DNA of 8,618 bases from Flavobacteriaceae bacterium TMED121 (GCA_002171295.2 NHFW02000003.1:22840-31457); one strand, 5' to 3'. Shown: positions 1 through 8,302, counted from the stretch's first letter. The notes: generated from the sequence alone by a model not told the origin. Program-made: numbers and translations.

Positions 1-2970
1 GTAGTAGTCGAGACCAACGATGGAACAACCACTGACTTTGATGGTAATTATTCTATTAATGCCTCTGAAGGACAAACAATTCTATTAAGTTATGTTGGTT
101 ATGAAACTTTAACACTTAAAGTTTCAGACGACTCAAATTTTGATATTTCTTTAAAGCAATCTGGGGCTTTAGATGAGATAGTTGTGACAGCACTTGGAAT
201 TTCAAGAGAAAAAAAATCATTAGGTTATTCAGTGACCGAAGTTGATGGGGATAATGTTAATACTATTAAAGACAATAATCTTGCTAGTTCACTTACTGGA
301 AAGGTAGCAGGGTTACAGGTGTCTGCTGCGGGATCTTTAGGATCTGGTTCTAGAATTACTATTAGAGGTAACAGTTCGCTAAGTGGTAATTCCCAGGCGC
401 TTATCGTTGTTGATGGTATGCCTATAAATGCTTCATTACCACTTAGTAATGATGGTGGTCAAAGAGAAGCAGGCTCCAATAATGGGGGTGGACAGCCAAG
501 TTTTGAGCCAAGTATTGCTGGTGGTGGTATTTCTGATATTAATCCTGACGATGTTGAATCTATATCTGTGCTTAAAGGACCAGCTGCATCAGCACTTTAC
601 GGTTCAAGAGCTGGTAATGGAGTGATACTTGTCACAACAAAAAAAGGTTCAAGTTCTGATAGATTAGGTGTAACATTAAAAACAAACTTATATGTTGATA
701 ACCCTATGTTTTTGCCAGATTTTCAAAATCTATATGGTCAAGGTACTCTTAGCGCTCCAAATTTAGCTCGTTCAGCTGGTAGCTGGTCAGATAGATCTTG
801 GGGAGGGAAATTAGACGGTTCCCAACAACCCTATTATGATGGGACTACAAAAGCATATAGTGCACAATCTAATAATGTTGAAGACTTTTTTAGATCTGGT
901 GTACGAGCAATAACATCTCTTTCTCTAGACAAAAGGTCTGAGGCTGGCTCTGTTCGATTTTCTTATACAAATAACTCATCTGAATCAATTGTAGAGGGTT
1001 CTGATTTAAACAGCCATAACTTTAATTTAAGGGGAGTAGCCAATCTTTCTGATAAATTAACTATTGATGCTAAGGCTACCTATTTTACACAGGAAGTCCT
1101 TGGTAGAGCATCTACCGTTGGAGCTCAAGGTCTAATTGGGAATTTATATGAAATACCTAGAAATGTTGCGATTGACGATATGCGTAATTATCAAATGGCG
1201 AACCCTGGAACTCCTTCAGAATTTAGAGTTATTACATACGGCGATGGTCTTAGAGGAAATCCTTTCTGGCAGTCTCAACACGATTATAGTAGTGTCCGAA
1301 GAAATAGATTTTTAGCTTACACTAAAATAAATTATGAGTTTACAGACTGGTTAAGTGCTTTTGTCCGAATAGGTGCTGATGTCACTAATGTTAGAGATAA
1401 CGAAATTAAAAAACCTGGACACCATAATTTAAATGATGGTTCAATGATTCTTCAAGAAAGTCAATTCGGTGAGTTAAACTCTGAATTTTTATTAACCGCT
1501 AAATATGAATTTACAGATAAATTAAACGCCGTTGCCAATCTAGGTGGTAATTTATCAAGACGGAGTTCTGAGGGAATGATGATTTTTGGTTCCGATTTTA
1601 AAATTCCAACTAAATTTTTTGTTGCAAATTTAAATACGGTTAATGCGCCAGTAGAAGCACCACTGGCCATTAAAAAAGTAAATTCTGCATACGGTTCTGT
1701 AAATTTAGGATATGATAATTTCTTGTATTTAGATGGTTCTGTTCGTAACGACTGGTCATCCACTTTGAGCGAAGATAATAGATCTTACACGTATAGTTCT
1801 GTGAGTTTATCTGCAATACTTAATAGATATATCGACCCAGAGCAGAATTTTTTCAATCTCGTTAAATTACGAGCTAGTTTGGCACAAGTAGGTAATGACA
1901 CAGATCCATATCAGCTTATCCAAACATATAATGTTCCTGGCCAGGGCTACCGTGGGTTAACAACGTTAAGTAACTCACCAGTCAAATTTAATCCAGATTT
2001 AAAGCCTGAGACAGTAACTTCTTCCGAGTTTGGATTAGAATTAAGTATGCTGAGTAATAAGCTTACCCTAGATTTGACTGTTTATGATATAGAAACTAAA
2101 GATTTAATTTTTGATGTTCCAGTTGCAGCATCTACAGGTTATACATTTAATAGGTCAAATATTGGTTTAGTATCCAATAAAGGTTTGGAGATTGCTCTTG
2201 GTGCAGATTTAATTGATATTAATAATTTTTCTTGGAACACGTCACTTTTTTATTCAGCAAATAAAAATAAAGTTGAAGAATTAGTAGACGGACTTGACAA
2301 CTTTACATACAATACATCATCTGATAATAATATAGCTGTCAAAGCAACTGTGGGAGGAAGTATTGGTGATATTTATGGTAGAATCTTGACTGGTGAAACT
2401 GACGCAAGTGGAATACCCACAGCATCTGCAGCTCCAACTGAGCTTCTGGGAAATGCTCAACCTGATTTCTTAGCCGGATGGTCTAACACCATTAGATATA
2501 AAGATTTTTCGATGAGTTTCTTAATTGATGCTCGTATAGGTGGCCAAATTTATTCACAAACCTCTGCTGGTTTAGATAGAGCGGGTGTATCAAAAAGAAG
2601 CCTACAATATCGTGACGGAGTAACAGTTAGTGGAAATAACACAGCAACTGGAGCTCCTAACACGGAGAGTATTTCTGGAGAAGAATACTGGACAGCAATG
2701 TCAAATGTTTCTGGTGAATACATATATGACCAGGATAATGTTAGACTAAGAGAATTATCTATTGGATATAATGTTCCAGGTGTAGATATTATAGGTCTTC
2801 AAAGTGCAAACATTCAATTAGTGGGTAGAAATTTATTCTTCCTATCTAAAAGTGCTGATGATATTGACCCCGAAGCTATGTTGGGTACATCAATCGGAGT
2901 ACAAGGTATGTCACATTACGCGATGCCTACCTTAACGAGTTTAGGCCTTAATGTAACCTTGAATTTTTAA
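1..2970 (+). CDS. SusC/RagA-family TonB-dependent outer-membrane transporter, 5'-truncated by the window edge
   Basis: The frame is open from base 1 and ends in TAA at 2968-2970, giving 989 codons. The true start lies upstream; the GTG at 184 is an internal valine codon. Residues 1 to about 56 are the end of a carboxypeptidase-regulatory-like domain (SYVGYET motif). The SusC signature LDEIVVTALGISREKK follows at 57-72. The plug domain runs to about 216, with RITIRG (118-123), VDGMPI (137-142) and DVESISVLKGPAASALYG (184-201). The rest is a beta-barrel ending in phenylalanine, as is normal for outer-membrane proteins. By family knowledge, it imports oligosaccharides into the periplasm using TonB energy, with its SusD partner as a lid. 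The missing N-terminus should hold the signal peptide and the start of the regulatory domain. Substrate is inferred only from the GH20 and NagB neighbours: GlcNAc-containing oligosaccharides. The family call is very secure, the substrate is not. Confidence 0.96.
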   Translation, partial: VVVETNDGTTTDFDGNYSINASEGQTILLSYVGYETLTLKVSDDSNFDISLKQSGALDEIVVTALGISREKKSLGYSVTEVDGDNVNTIKDNNLASSLTGKVAGLQVSAAGSLGSGSRITIRGNSSLSGNSQALIVVDGMPINASLPLSNDGGQREAGSNNGGGQPSFEPSIAGGGISDINPDDVESISVLKGPAASALYGSRAGNGVILVTTKKGSSSDRLGVTLKTNLYVDNPMFLPDFQNLYGQGTLSAPNLARSAGSWSDRSWGGKLDGSQQPYYDGTTKAYSAQSNNVEDFFRSGVRAITSLSLDKRSEAGSVRFSYTNNSSESIVEGSDLNSHNFNLRGVANLSDKLTIDAKATYFTQEVLGRASTVGAQGLIGNLYEIPRNVAIDDMRNYQMANPGTPSEFRVITYGDGLRGNPFWQSQHDYSSVRRNRFLAYTKINYEFTDWLSAFVRIGADVTNVRDNEIKKPGHHNLNDGSMILQESQFGELNSEFLLTAKYEFTDKLNAVANLGGNLSRRSSEGMMIFGSDFKIPTKFFVANLNTVNAPVEAPLAIKKVNSAYGSVNLGYDNFLYLDGSVRNDWSSTLSEDNRSYTYSSVSLSAILNRYIDPEQNFFNLVKLRASLAQVGNDTDPYQLIQTYNVPGQGYRGLTTLSNSPVKFNPDLKPETVTSSEFGLELSMLSNKLTLDLTVYDIETKDLIFDVPVAASTGYTFNRSNIGLVSNKGLEIALGADLIDINNFSWNTSLFYSANKNKVEELVDGLDNFTYNTSSDNNIAVKATVGGSIGDIYGRILTGETDASGIPTASAAPTELLGNAQPDFLAGWSNTIRYKDFSMSFLIDARIGGQIYSQTSAGLDRAGVSKRSLQYRDGVTVSGNNTATGAPNTESISGEEYWTAMSNVSGEYIYDQDNVRLRELSIGYNVPGVDIIGLQSANIQLVGRNLFFLSKSADDIDPEAMLGTSIGVQGMSHYAMPTLTSLGLNVTLNF

Positions 2971-2987
2971 TATAAATATTTAACAAA

Positions 2988-4697
2988 ATGAAAAATAAAA
3001 TCTTAATATTTTGTAGTAGTTTTCTTTTGACTCTGACTCTGTCGTGTGAAAAGGATTTTAATGAAATCAATGAAAGGCCTGACGCACTTTCCACAAACGA
3101 TATCAGTGCCAAGTTTTTTGTGACTGAGATTCAACAAAGGCTTTTAAGAGGTAACATGTTTCCTATTTGGTTAGGAAATATAATACATGTTGATCAATTT
3201 GCAGGTCAATCATCAAATGGATGGGCTGGATCTTCTTGGAATGGTGATTTAGGATGGTTGTTCAATAGCGGATGGTCAGACGGAGGCTGTTGGAACTTTC
3301 TTTCTGGTTATAATAGTGTTATAACTTCATATTTGAACAACGTTGGAGAAGGTGGTACTTTAGAAGATGAAATGTATTATGCTCTTGGGCTAGTAATGAA
3401 AGGGTTTTACTACCAACAATTTACAGATGCCTATGGAATGATTCCGTTTACAGAAGCCTCTGATCCAAATATAGCTTTACCTAAATACGACGATCAACTA
3501 ACCATTTATAAAGGAATAATCGCTGATCTTGATAATGCTATTTCTATTATTGGAAGCAAAACAGAGGCTGGAAGTGCATTTGGTAAGCTTGCTGAAAATG
3601 ATGTGATATTTAATGGAAATATGCAAAGATGGAAACAAGCTGCTAATAGTTTAAAGTTACGAATAGCACTAAGGGCACATGGTGGCGTAGGAGAAGATTT
3701 TTCCGCAGCTGCTGTTTCAGAAGCAATTTCATCAGGTGTATTAGCTGATGTTGATGCGATGTTTGCAGGTTTTCCTGGTGAAACAAATATATGGGGAGCT
3801 TCTTCTGCAGCATGCTTTGGAGATGTTTACACATTTGGAGGTGGAGGTTCTGATTGGAGAATTTCTCAGGCTATGACTGATGTCTTGAAAGGTAATGATG
3901 ATCCAAGATTAACTAAAATGACTAAACCTGCTGTTGGTGGAATAATGAAAATCACGAAGCCAACCTCTGGTGAGGGTGTTGCTCTAATAGATGATCATGT
4001 TGCTTTTGTTAAAAGTACACTTGATGCTGCTGGTCTTGTTTTAGATACAGATTATACTTGGACAGAAACAGCGGCTGATTTGACAATCACTATGCCAGAA
4101 AACACCAATTATATAGGTATGCCCTCAAGAATAAGTCCAAAACTTAAAGGTTATATGCCAGGTCCAATGTTTTCTGAGCCAGCGGACATAATAACTCAAG
4201 TTAGAAATTCAAGTGGTAAGGAGCAATTCCCGTCAGTTTTAATGACATCTGCTGATTCACATTTTATGATAGCAGAGGCAATTGTAAAAGGACTTGCCGC
4301 AGGTGATGCTAATACTTATTATCAATTAGGTTTGGAAAAAGCAATGGCTATATGGCAAACCTCCCCATCATCTGATTTTACAGCTTCCTCTATGGGTTCA
4401 TTAACTGGAACTATGGAAGAAAAGCTAGAGAAAATAGCATCTCAGCGTTGGTTAGTTAACTATACCAACGGCTACGAAAGTTGGGCTATCGTTAGAGACA
4501 CTGGATATCCTACCGCAGCAGTTATAACATCTGATAATAACGATATAATCAGTTTTGCTGGTGAAATGAATGGTAAACAGGTACAAAGGTTAAGATATGG
4601 TACCAATACTTATAATACTAATGGAGCAAATGTGAATGCTGCTGTATCTGTACAAGGACCCGATAACAACACAACTAAATTGTGGTACGCTAAATAA
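2988..4697 (+). CDS. SusD/RagB-family surface glycan-binding lipoprotein (SusD_2-like)
   Basis: The protein has 569 residues and starts 17 bases after the susC-type stop, in TAACAAAATG, so the two are probably co-transcribed. A short lysine-bearing, hydrophobic signal peptide ends at Cys20 (LTLSC). EKDFNEINERPD follows, both the usual N-terminus of this family and an acidic stretch that could serve as a surface-export signal. Other family marks are FTDAYGMIPFTEA (about 145-157), a helix containing WKQAANSLKLRIALR (215-229), SADSHFMIAEA in the C-terminal half, RWLVNYTNGYESWAIVRDTGYP, and a short C-terminal end in LWYAK. It would sit on the cell surface over the SusC barrel and bind the glycan before import. 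Residues 61-102 contain six tryptophans among glycines, which may contribute sugar contacts. Resemblance to the SusD_2 branch is judged by eye. Family assignment is secure, ligand is unknown. Confidence 0.95.
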   Translation: MKNKILIFCSSFLLTLTLSCEKDFNEINERPDALSTNDISAKFFVTEIQQRLLRGNMFPIWLGNIIHVDQFAGQSSNGWAGSSWNGDLGWLFNSGWSDGGCWNFLSGYNSVITSYLNNVGEGGTLEDEMYYALGLVMKGFYYQQFTDAYGMIPFTEASDPNIALPKYDDQLTIYKGIIADLDNAISIIGSKTEAGSAFGKLAENDVIFNGNMQRWKQAANSLKLRIALRAHGGVGEDFSAAAVSEAISSGVLADVDAMFAGFPGETNIWGASSAACFGDVYTFGGGGSDWRISQAMTDVLKGNDDPRLTKMTKPAVGGIMKITKPTSGEGVALIDDHVAFVKSTLDAAGLVLDTDYTWTETAADLTITMPENTNYIGMPSRISPKLKGYMPGPMFSEPADIITQVRNSSGKEQFPSVLMTSADSHFMIAEAIVKGLAAGDANTYYQLGLEKAMAIWQTSPSSDFTASSMGSLTGTMEEKLEKIASQRWLVNYTNGYESWAIVRDTGYPTAAVITSDNNDIISFAGEMNGKQVQRLRYGTNTYNTNGANVNAAVSVQGPDNNTTKLWYAK

Positions 4698-4724
4698 ACA
4701 TACTTATTATTAAATTTAGATATG

Positions 4725-4762
4725 TTACAAAAGAGGCCTGTGAAAGCGGGCCTCTTTTGTAA
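4725..4762 (+). terminator. Perfect 14-bp hairpin between susD-type and GH20 genes; likely terminator or processing stem-loop
   Basis: TTACAAAAGAGGCC (4725-4738) is exactly complementary to GGCCTCTTTTGTAA (4749-4762), with a 10-base loop. The GC-rich core GAGGCC/GGCCTC flanked by A4 and T4 is the form of a bidirectional intrinsic terminator. It starts 27 bases after the susD-type stop and ends 11 bases before the GH20 start codon. It should therefore end or attenuate the susCD transcript, or protect its 3' end. No clear Bacteroidota promoter (TTTG, then TAnnTTTG) lies between 4698 and 4773. The best near match is TAAATTTA at 4711-4718, without an upstream TTTG at the right spacing. Confidence 0.8.
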
Positions 4763-4773
4763 TTAATACAGAC

Positions 4774-6339
4774 ATGAAAAATACTAATAACTTTATTTTT
4801 AAGGGAATACACATTAAAATTTGTTTAATTATTTTAATGGTGAATTGTTGTGAGTCTCCTCAACCTAAGTTTACTTTAGATGAGATTCCACTTATCCCAT
4901 TACCAAGACTTGTAAACAAATCTGAAGAATTATTAAATGTTAATAAAATTCAATCTATTAAAATCTATGATTCTGATAAAATACTCAATCCAATAGGAAA
5001 TCACTTACGCGCCTTTTGGGAAGATCATACATCAAAAGAATTAGTTATAATTCATGACGACCTAGACTTAAATCCAACAATATCCCTTGAAATTAAAAAC
5101 GACTTATTTTCTAATGATGAGGCTTATACAGTCAAAATAGGTATAGATAAAATTAAGATTACAGGCAAAACAGCTGAGGGTGTTTATCGAGGTGTTAAAA
5201 CCCTTGAACAAGTTCTGAAACTAAATGATTTTAATGATAATTCAAACAAATTATTCCTACCTGGCGGTGAAATAACTGACCAACCTTCATATGAATATAG
5301 AGGAGCAATGTTAGATGTTTCACGTCACTTTTTTTCGGTTTCTGATGTAAAGAGATATATTGATGTTTTAAGTATTTACAAAATAAATTATTTGCACTTA
5401 CACCTTTCTGACGATCAAGGTTGGCGAATTGAAATAAAGTCTTGGCCTATGCTCACTCAGATTGGAGGTCAAACTGAGGTAGGCGGTGGTAAAGGTGGAT
5501 TTTACTCTCAAGAGGACTTTCGTGAAATTGTAAAATATGCTAAAGATCATTTCATAACTATTGTCCCAGAAATTGATGTCCCGGGTCATACAAATGCAGC
5601 CTTGGCTTCTTATGCAGAATTAAATTGTGATGATAAGGTTAGAGAGCTTTACACAGGAATGGAGGTTGGTTTTTCAAGTCTTTGTGTTCAAAAGGAAATT
5701 ACATATGATTTTTTGGATGATGTAATAAGGGAAATTAGTGAAATTTCACCAGGACCATATTTTCATATTGGAGGTGACGAATCTCATGTTACATCAGAGC
5801 AAGATTTTAAAAGTTTTATCAACAGAGTCCTTCCGTTAATAAAAAAATATAATAAAATCCCGATGGGCTGGTATGAACTTACAAAGGCTAATATTTCTGA
5901 ACAGACACTATTGCAATACTGGGCTAAGGAAGAAGATTTTTCAAAAGTGAATCCTAAAAAATCTAAAATATTGATTTCAGCGGCTTCATATTGTTATTTA
6001 GATATGAAATATGACAGCATCACGAATTTGGGACTTTCATGGGCAGGTTATTTACCAATAAAAAAAGCTTATGAATGGGATCCCAGAAATTTGGTTGAAA
6101 AATTTGATTCTAAGCAAATCATAGGTTTAGAAGCACCACTTTGGAGTGAGACCATAGAAAACTTTGACGATATTTCTTATATGGCCTTTCCAAGGATAAT
6201 TGGATATGCTGAGATTGGATGGACAAGTCATATTCAAAGAGATTGGAAAGATTACTCAAATAGACTTTCTTTTCATGGTCCACTTTTGGAGTCACTTAAG
6301 TTGAAATACTATCCTGCTAATGAAATAGATTGGAAATAA
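4774..6339 (+). CDS. GH20 beta-N-acetylhexosaminidase, probable lipoprotein
   Basis: The 521-residue protein hydrolyses terminal beta-linked GlcNAc (or GalNAc) from oligosaccharides. A lysine-bearing N-terminus and a hydrophobic stretch (about 12-24) lead to Cys25-Cys26, a probable lipidation site. The lipobox is imperfect, with Asn or Cys before the cysteine. Residues about 38-168 resemble the GH20 N-terminal domain, including YTVKI and TAEGVYRGVKTLEQVL. The catalytic barrel starts at YRGAMLDVSRHFF (175-187; Arg176 is the usual sugar-binding arginine). It continues with HLHLSDDQGWR (208-218) and PEIDVPGHT (265-273). HIGGDE (331-336) carries the catalytic pair Asp335-Glu336 of substrate-assisted catalysis. 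Trp366, Trp383 and Trp457-x-Glu459 fit the substrate pocket. All key residues are present, so it should be active. The start is fixed by the signal peptide, since the next in-frame ATG would remove most of it. It probably acts in the periplasm or at the outer membrane on material imported by the upstream pair. Confidence 0.95.
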   Translation: MKNTNNFIFKGIHIKICLIILMVNCCESPQPKFTLDEIPLIPLPRLVNKSEELLNVNKIQSIKIYDSDKILNPIGNHLRAFWEDHTSKELVIIHDDLDLNPTISLEIKNDLFSNDEAYTVKIGIDKIKITGKTAEGVYRGVKTLEQVLKLNDFNDNSNKLFLPGGEITDQPSYEYRGAMLDVSRHFFSVSDVKRYIDVLSIYKINYLHLHLSDDQGWRIEIKSWPMLTQIGGQTEVGGGKGGFYSQEDFREIVKYAKDHFITIVPEIDVPGHTNAALASYAELNCDDKVRELYTGMEVGFSSLCVQKEITYDFLDDVIREISEISPGPYFHIGGDESHVTSEQDFKSFINRVLPLIKKYNKIPMGWYELTKANISEQTLLQYWAKEEDFSKVNPKKSKILISAASYCYLDMKYDSITNLGLSWAGYLPIKKAYEWDPRNLVEKFDSKQIIGLEAPLWSETIENFDDISYMAFPRIIGYAEIGWTSHIQRDWKDYSNRLSFHGPLLESLKLKYYPANEIDWK

Positions 6340-6357
6340 CTTACAAATAATTTTAAG

Positions 6358-6376
6358 AAAACTCTATGAAGTTTTT
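6358..6376. terminator. Weak AT-only hairpin between convergent genes
   Basis: AAAACT (6358-6363) and AGTTTT (6370-6375) can pair around a 6-base loop, followed by one more T. It lies in the 38-base gap between the GH20 stop and the stop of the opposite-strand gene, where a shared terminator would be expected. The stem has only one GC pair, so its stability is doubtful and the call rests mostly on position. Confidence 0.3.
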
Positions 6377-6377
6377 A

Positions 6378-8294
6378 TTAGAAATTATATTTCTTAAAAA
6401 GCTCAATTGCCTGATAATCAGCTAAACCTAAATTTTTATACTTTTCTGCACTTCTTCGGTTTCGTTCTTCGGCACGAAGCCAGAACTCACGATTATCATT
6501 TCCTTGAAACATTACAACATCTTTTTGAGATTGATGATATAAAATTGCCTTACGTTTTCGCATCACTTGATCAGGGCTCATTGGGACAGCCATTTCTATT
6601 TCGTGAATTTCAAACTCTTGCCAAGCACCTCGATAAAGCCAAACCCAGCAATTTTTCATATAGCTTTCCTTCTTTAATTGTCTTAGACTTTCAAAAATAA
6701 TATTCAGGCAAATACGATGAGTACCATGCGGGTCTGCCAGGTCTCCTGCGGCGTAAATTTGATGGGGCTTAATCCTTGAGATAATATCATTAGTAATTAA
6801 AGTATCTTTTTCATCAGGATTATTTTTTTGAATCTTACCAGTTTCATAAAAAGGCAGATTTAAGAAATGTACCTGATTATCTGGAATTCCGAGATATCTT
6901 GAAGCTGCGAGTGATTCCCTCTTTCGAATTGCAGTTTTAAGCTTCCTAAGGGAAATAGAGTCTATTTGATTTTTCTTTTTACTAAGTATCTCTTTCTTTA
7001 AAAGTAAATAAGATTTAAGCTCAGAATCTAGATCTAACATTACCTCAATATATTTTAAAGCCTCTTCATCTGAAACAGCTATGTTACCTGAGGTTTGATA
7101 AGCTAGATGAACCTCATGCCCTTGGCTTACCAATCGATCAAAAGTACCTCCCATAGAAATTACATCATCATCAGGGTGAGGACTAAAAATAATACATTGC
7201 TTTTTTGATGGATGAGCACGTTCAGGTCGTTTTTGATCACTTGCGTTAGGTTTTCCACCTGGCCAACCAGTAATTGTATTTTGGACCTTATTAAACATTT
7301 TAATATTCAAATCATAATAATTCCCCTCGAGAATCAATAATTCAGACAGCCCATTAAGGTTATAGTCCTCCTCTGTCAATTTGAGTATTGATTTGTTAGT
7401 TTTAGAACAAAGCCAGTGTACTGCTCTAAAGCGAATATTATCATTTTTCCAATTACAATTCCCTGTAATCCACGGTGTTTTTATTCTAGTGAGGTTAGAG
7501 GCTGCTTGATCGTCAATAATTACGGTGGTATTTTTATGATTTTGTAAATAGGTTGTAGGTATATTAGAATTAATTTCTCCCTCAATCGCCTTTTGAATAA
7601 TTTCACTTTTATTAGTCCCCCATGCAAGTAATATTATGCGATTAGCGGAAAGAATGGTTTTAATCCCCATTGTAATTGCTTTTCGAGGCACATTATCAAT
7701 GCCATTAAAGGCTGGGGCAGCGTCAAATCTTGTCAGGTGATCAAGAGTAACTATTCGAGTTTGAGAGTTAACGTTTGAGCCAGGTTCATTAAATCCAATA
7801 TGACCAGTTCTTCCGATTCCCAGAAGTTGTAAATCTATACCTCCAGAATTAATTATTTTTTCTTCATATTTTTTACAATAGTTTAGGACTTGATTTGTGT
7901 TTAATTTTCCATTTGGGATATTAATATTTTCAGGAAGGATATCAATATGGTTAAATAAATTATCATGCATGAATTGATAATAACTATTTATGTCCATTTT
8001 TTCTAAACCAAAATATTCGTCTAAATTGAATGTTATAACGTTTTTAAAGCTAAGACCTTCATCTTGGTGGAGTTTAATAAGTCTCTTGTAAACACTAATT
8101 GGAGAGGATCCGGTTGCCAAACCAAGAATACACATTTCATTTTTATTTTGTTTAGCTTGAATTATTTTTGAGATTTCATCTGCAACTGCTATTGATCCAG
8201 CAATTGGTGACTCAAAGGATATATTATGCAATTTTTCAAATCGGTTTTCCTCAAAAGTACCTGGAACAATAAATGATGTGAGACTTTTTTTCAT
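6378..8294 (-). CDS. nagB: Fused NagB-type glucosamine-6-phosphate deaminase and PIG-L/LmbE-type deacetylase
   Basis: The 638-residue protein has no signal peptide, so it is cytoplasmic. Residues about 25-275 are a NagB domain: LGLATGSSP (57-65), the sugar-phosphate loop; FNLDEY (89-94), with Asp92 matching the E. coli base Asp72; and GRTGHIGFNEPGS (161-173), with His165 and Glu170. Thr163 stands where E. coli NagB has Asp141 of its triad. Arg189 and Lys229 fit phosphate binding. Residues 287-365 are a linker region. Residues about 366-540 are a PIG-L-like metal-dependent deacetylase: PHPDDD (372-377) and DPHGTH (521-526) supply the expected zinc ligands His373, Asp376 and His526. The C-terminal part is specific to this protein type. 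NagB converts glucosamine-6-phosphate to fructose-6-phosphate plus ammonia; PIG-L enzymes remove N-acetyl groups from GlcNAc derivatives. From memory, Bacteroides proteins such as BT_0258 share this architecture and are labelled deaminase-like. An in-frame stop at 8322-8324 supports the ATG at 8294. Domains are secure; the exact reaction is open. Confidence 0.93.
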   Translation of the reverse strand: MKKSLTSFIVPGTFEENRFEKLHNISFESPIAGSIAVADEISKIIQAKQNKNEMCILGLATGSSPISVYKRLIKLHQDEGLSFKNVITFNLDEYFGLEKMDINSYYQFMHDNLFNHIDILPENINIPNGKLNTNQVLNYCKKYEEKIINSGGIDLQLLGIGRTGHIGFNEPGSNVNSQTRIVTLDHLTRFDAAPAFNGIDNVPRKAITMGIKTILSANRIILLAWGTNKSEIIQKAIEGEINSNIPTTYLQNHKNTTVIIDDQAASNLTRIKTPWITGNCNWKNDNIRFRAVHWLCSKTNKSILKLTEEDYNLNGLSELLILEGNYYDLNIKMFNKVQNTITGWPGGKPNASDQKRPERAHPSKKQCIIFSPHPDDDVISMGGTFDRLVSQGHEVHLAYQTSGNIAVSDEEALKYIEVMLDLDSELKSYLLLKKEILSKKKNQIDSISLRKLKTAIRKRESLAASRYLGIPDNQVHFLNLPFYETGKIQKNNPDEKDTLITNDIISRIKPHQIYAAGDLADPHGTHRICLNIIFESLRQLKKESYMKNCWVWLYRGAWQEFEIHEIEMAVPMSPDQVMRKRKAILYHQSQKDVVMFQGNDNREFWLRAEERNRRSAEKYKNLGLADYQAIELFKKYNF

Positions 8295-8302
8295 CGTTTT
8301 TA

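Noticed and set aside
184..186. GTG as the start of the SusC-type gene
   Set aside because: The frame is open back to base 1 and the upstream translation is a recognisable carboxypeptidase-regulatory-like domain. The GTG codes for a valine inside the conserved LDEIVVTA motif.
428..625. 65-codon + strand open frame inside the SusC-type gene
   Set aside because: It lies in another frame of a conserved plug domain, and its translation shows no family motif. It is a shadow frame.
1461..1763. 100-codon minus-strand open frame inside the SusC-type gene
   Set aside because: It is antisense to a well-conserved barrel region, with no motif and no plausible start context.
3643..3834. 63-codon minus-strand open frame inside the SusD-type gene
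   Set aside because: It is antisense to the coding sequence. Its Leu/Gln/His-rich composition is typical of a shadow frame.
5398..5589. 63-codon minus-strand open frame inside the GH20 gene
   Set aside because: It is antisense to the conserved GH20 catalytic barrel and has no recognisable features.
6407..6700. 97-codon + strand open frame opposite the C-terminal part of the NagB/PIG-L gene
   Set aside because: It overlaps a confidently coding minus-strand domain, and its translation is a Phe/Leu-rich shadow without motifs.
6378..8294. Two separate genes (nagB and a PIG-L deacetylase) or a frameshift joining them
   Set aside because: A single uninterrupted frame covers both domains, with a linker of about 80 residues that reads as normal protein. 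The same two-domain order is known in Bacteroidota, so it is a genuine fusion.
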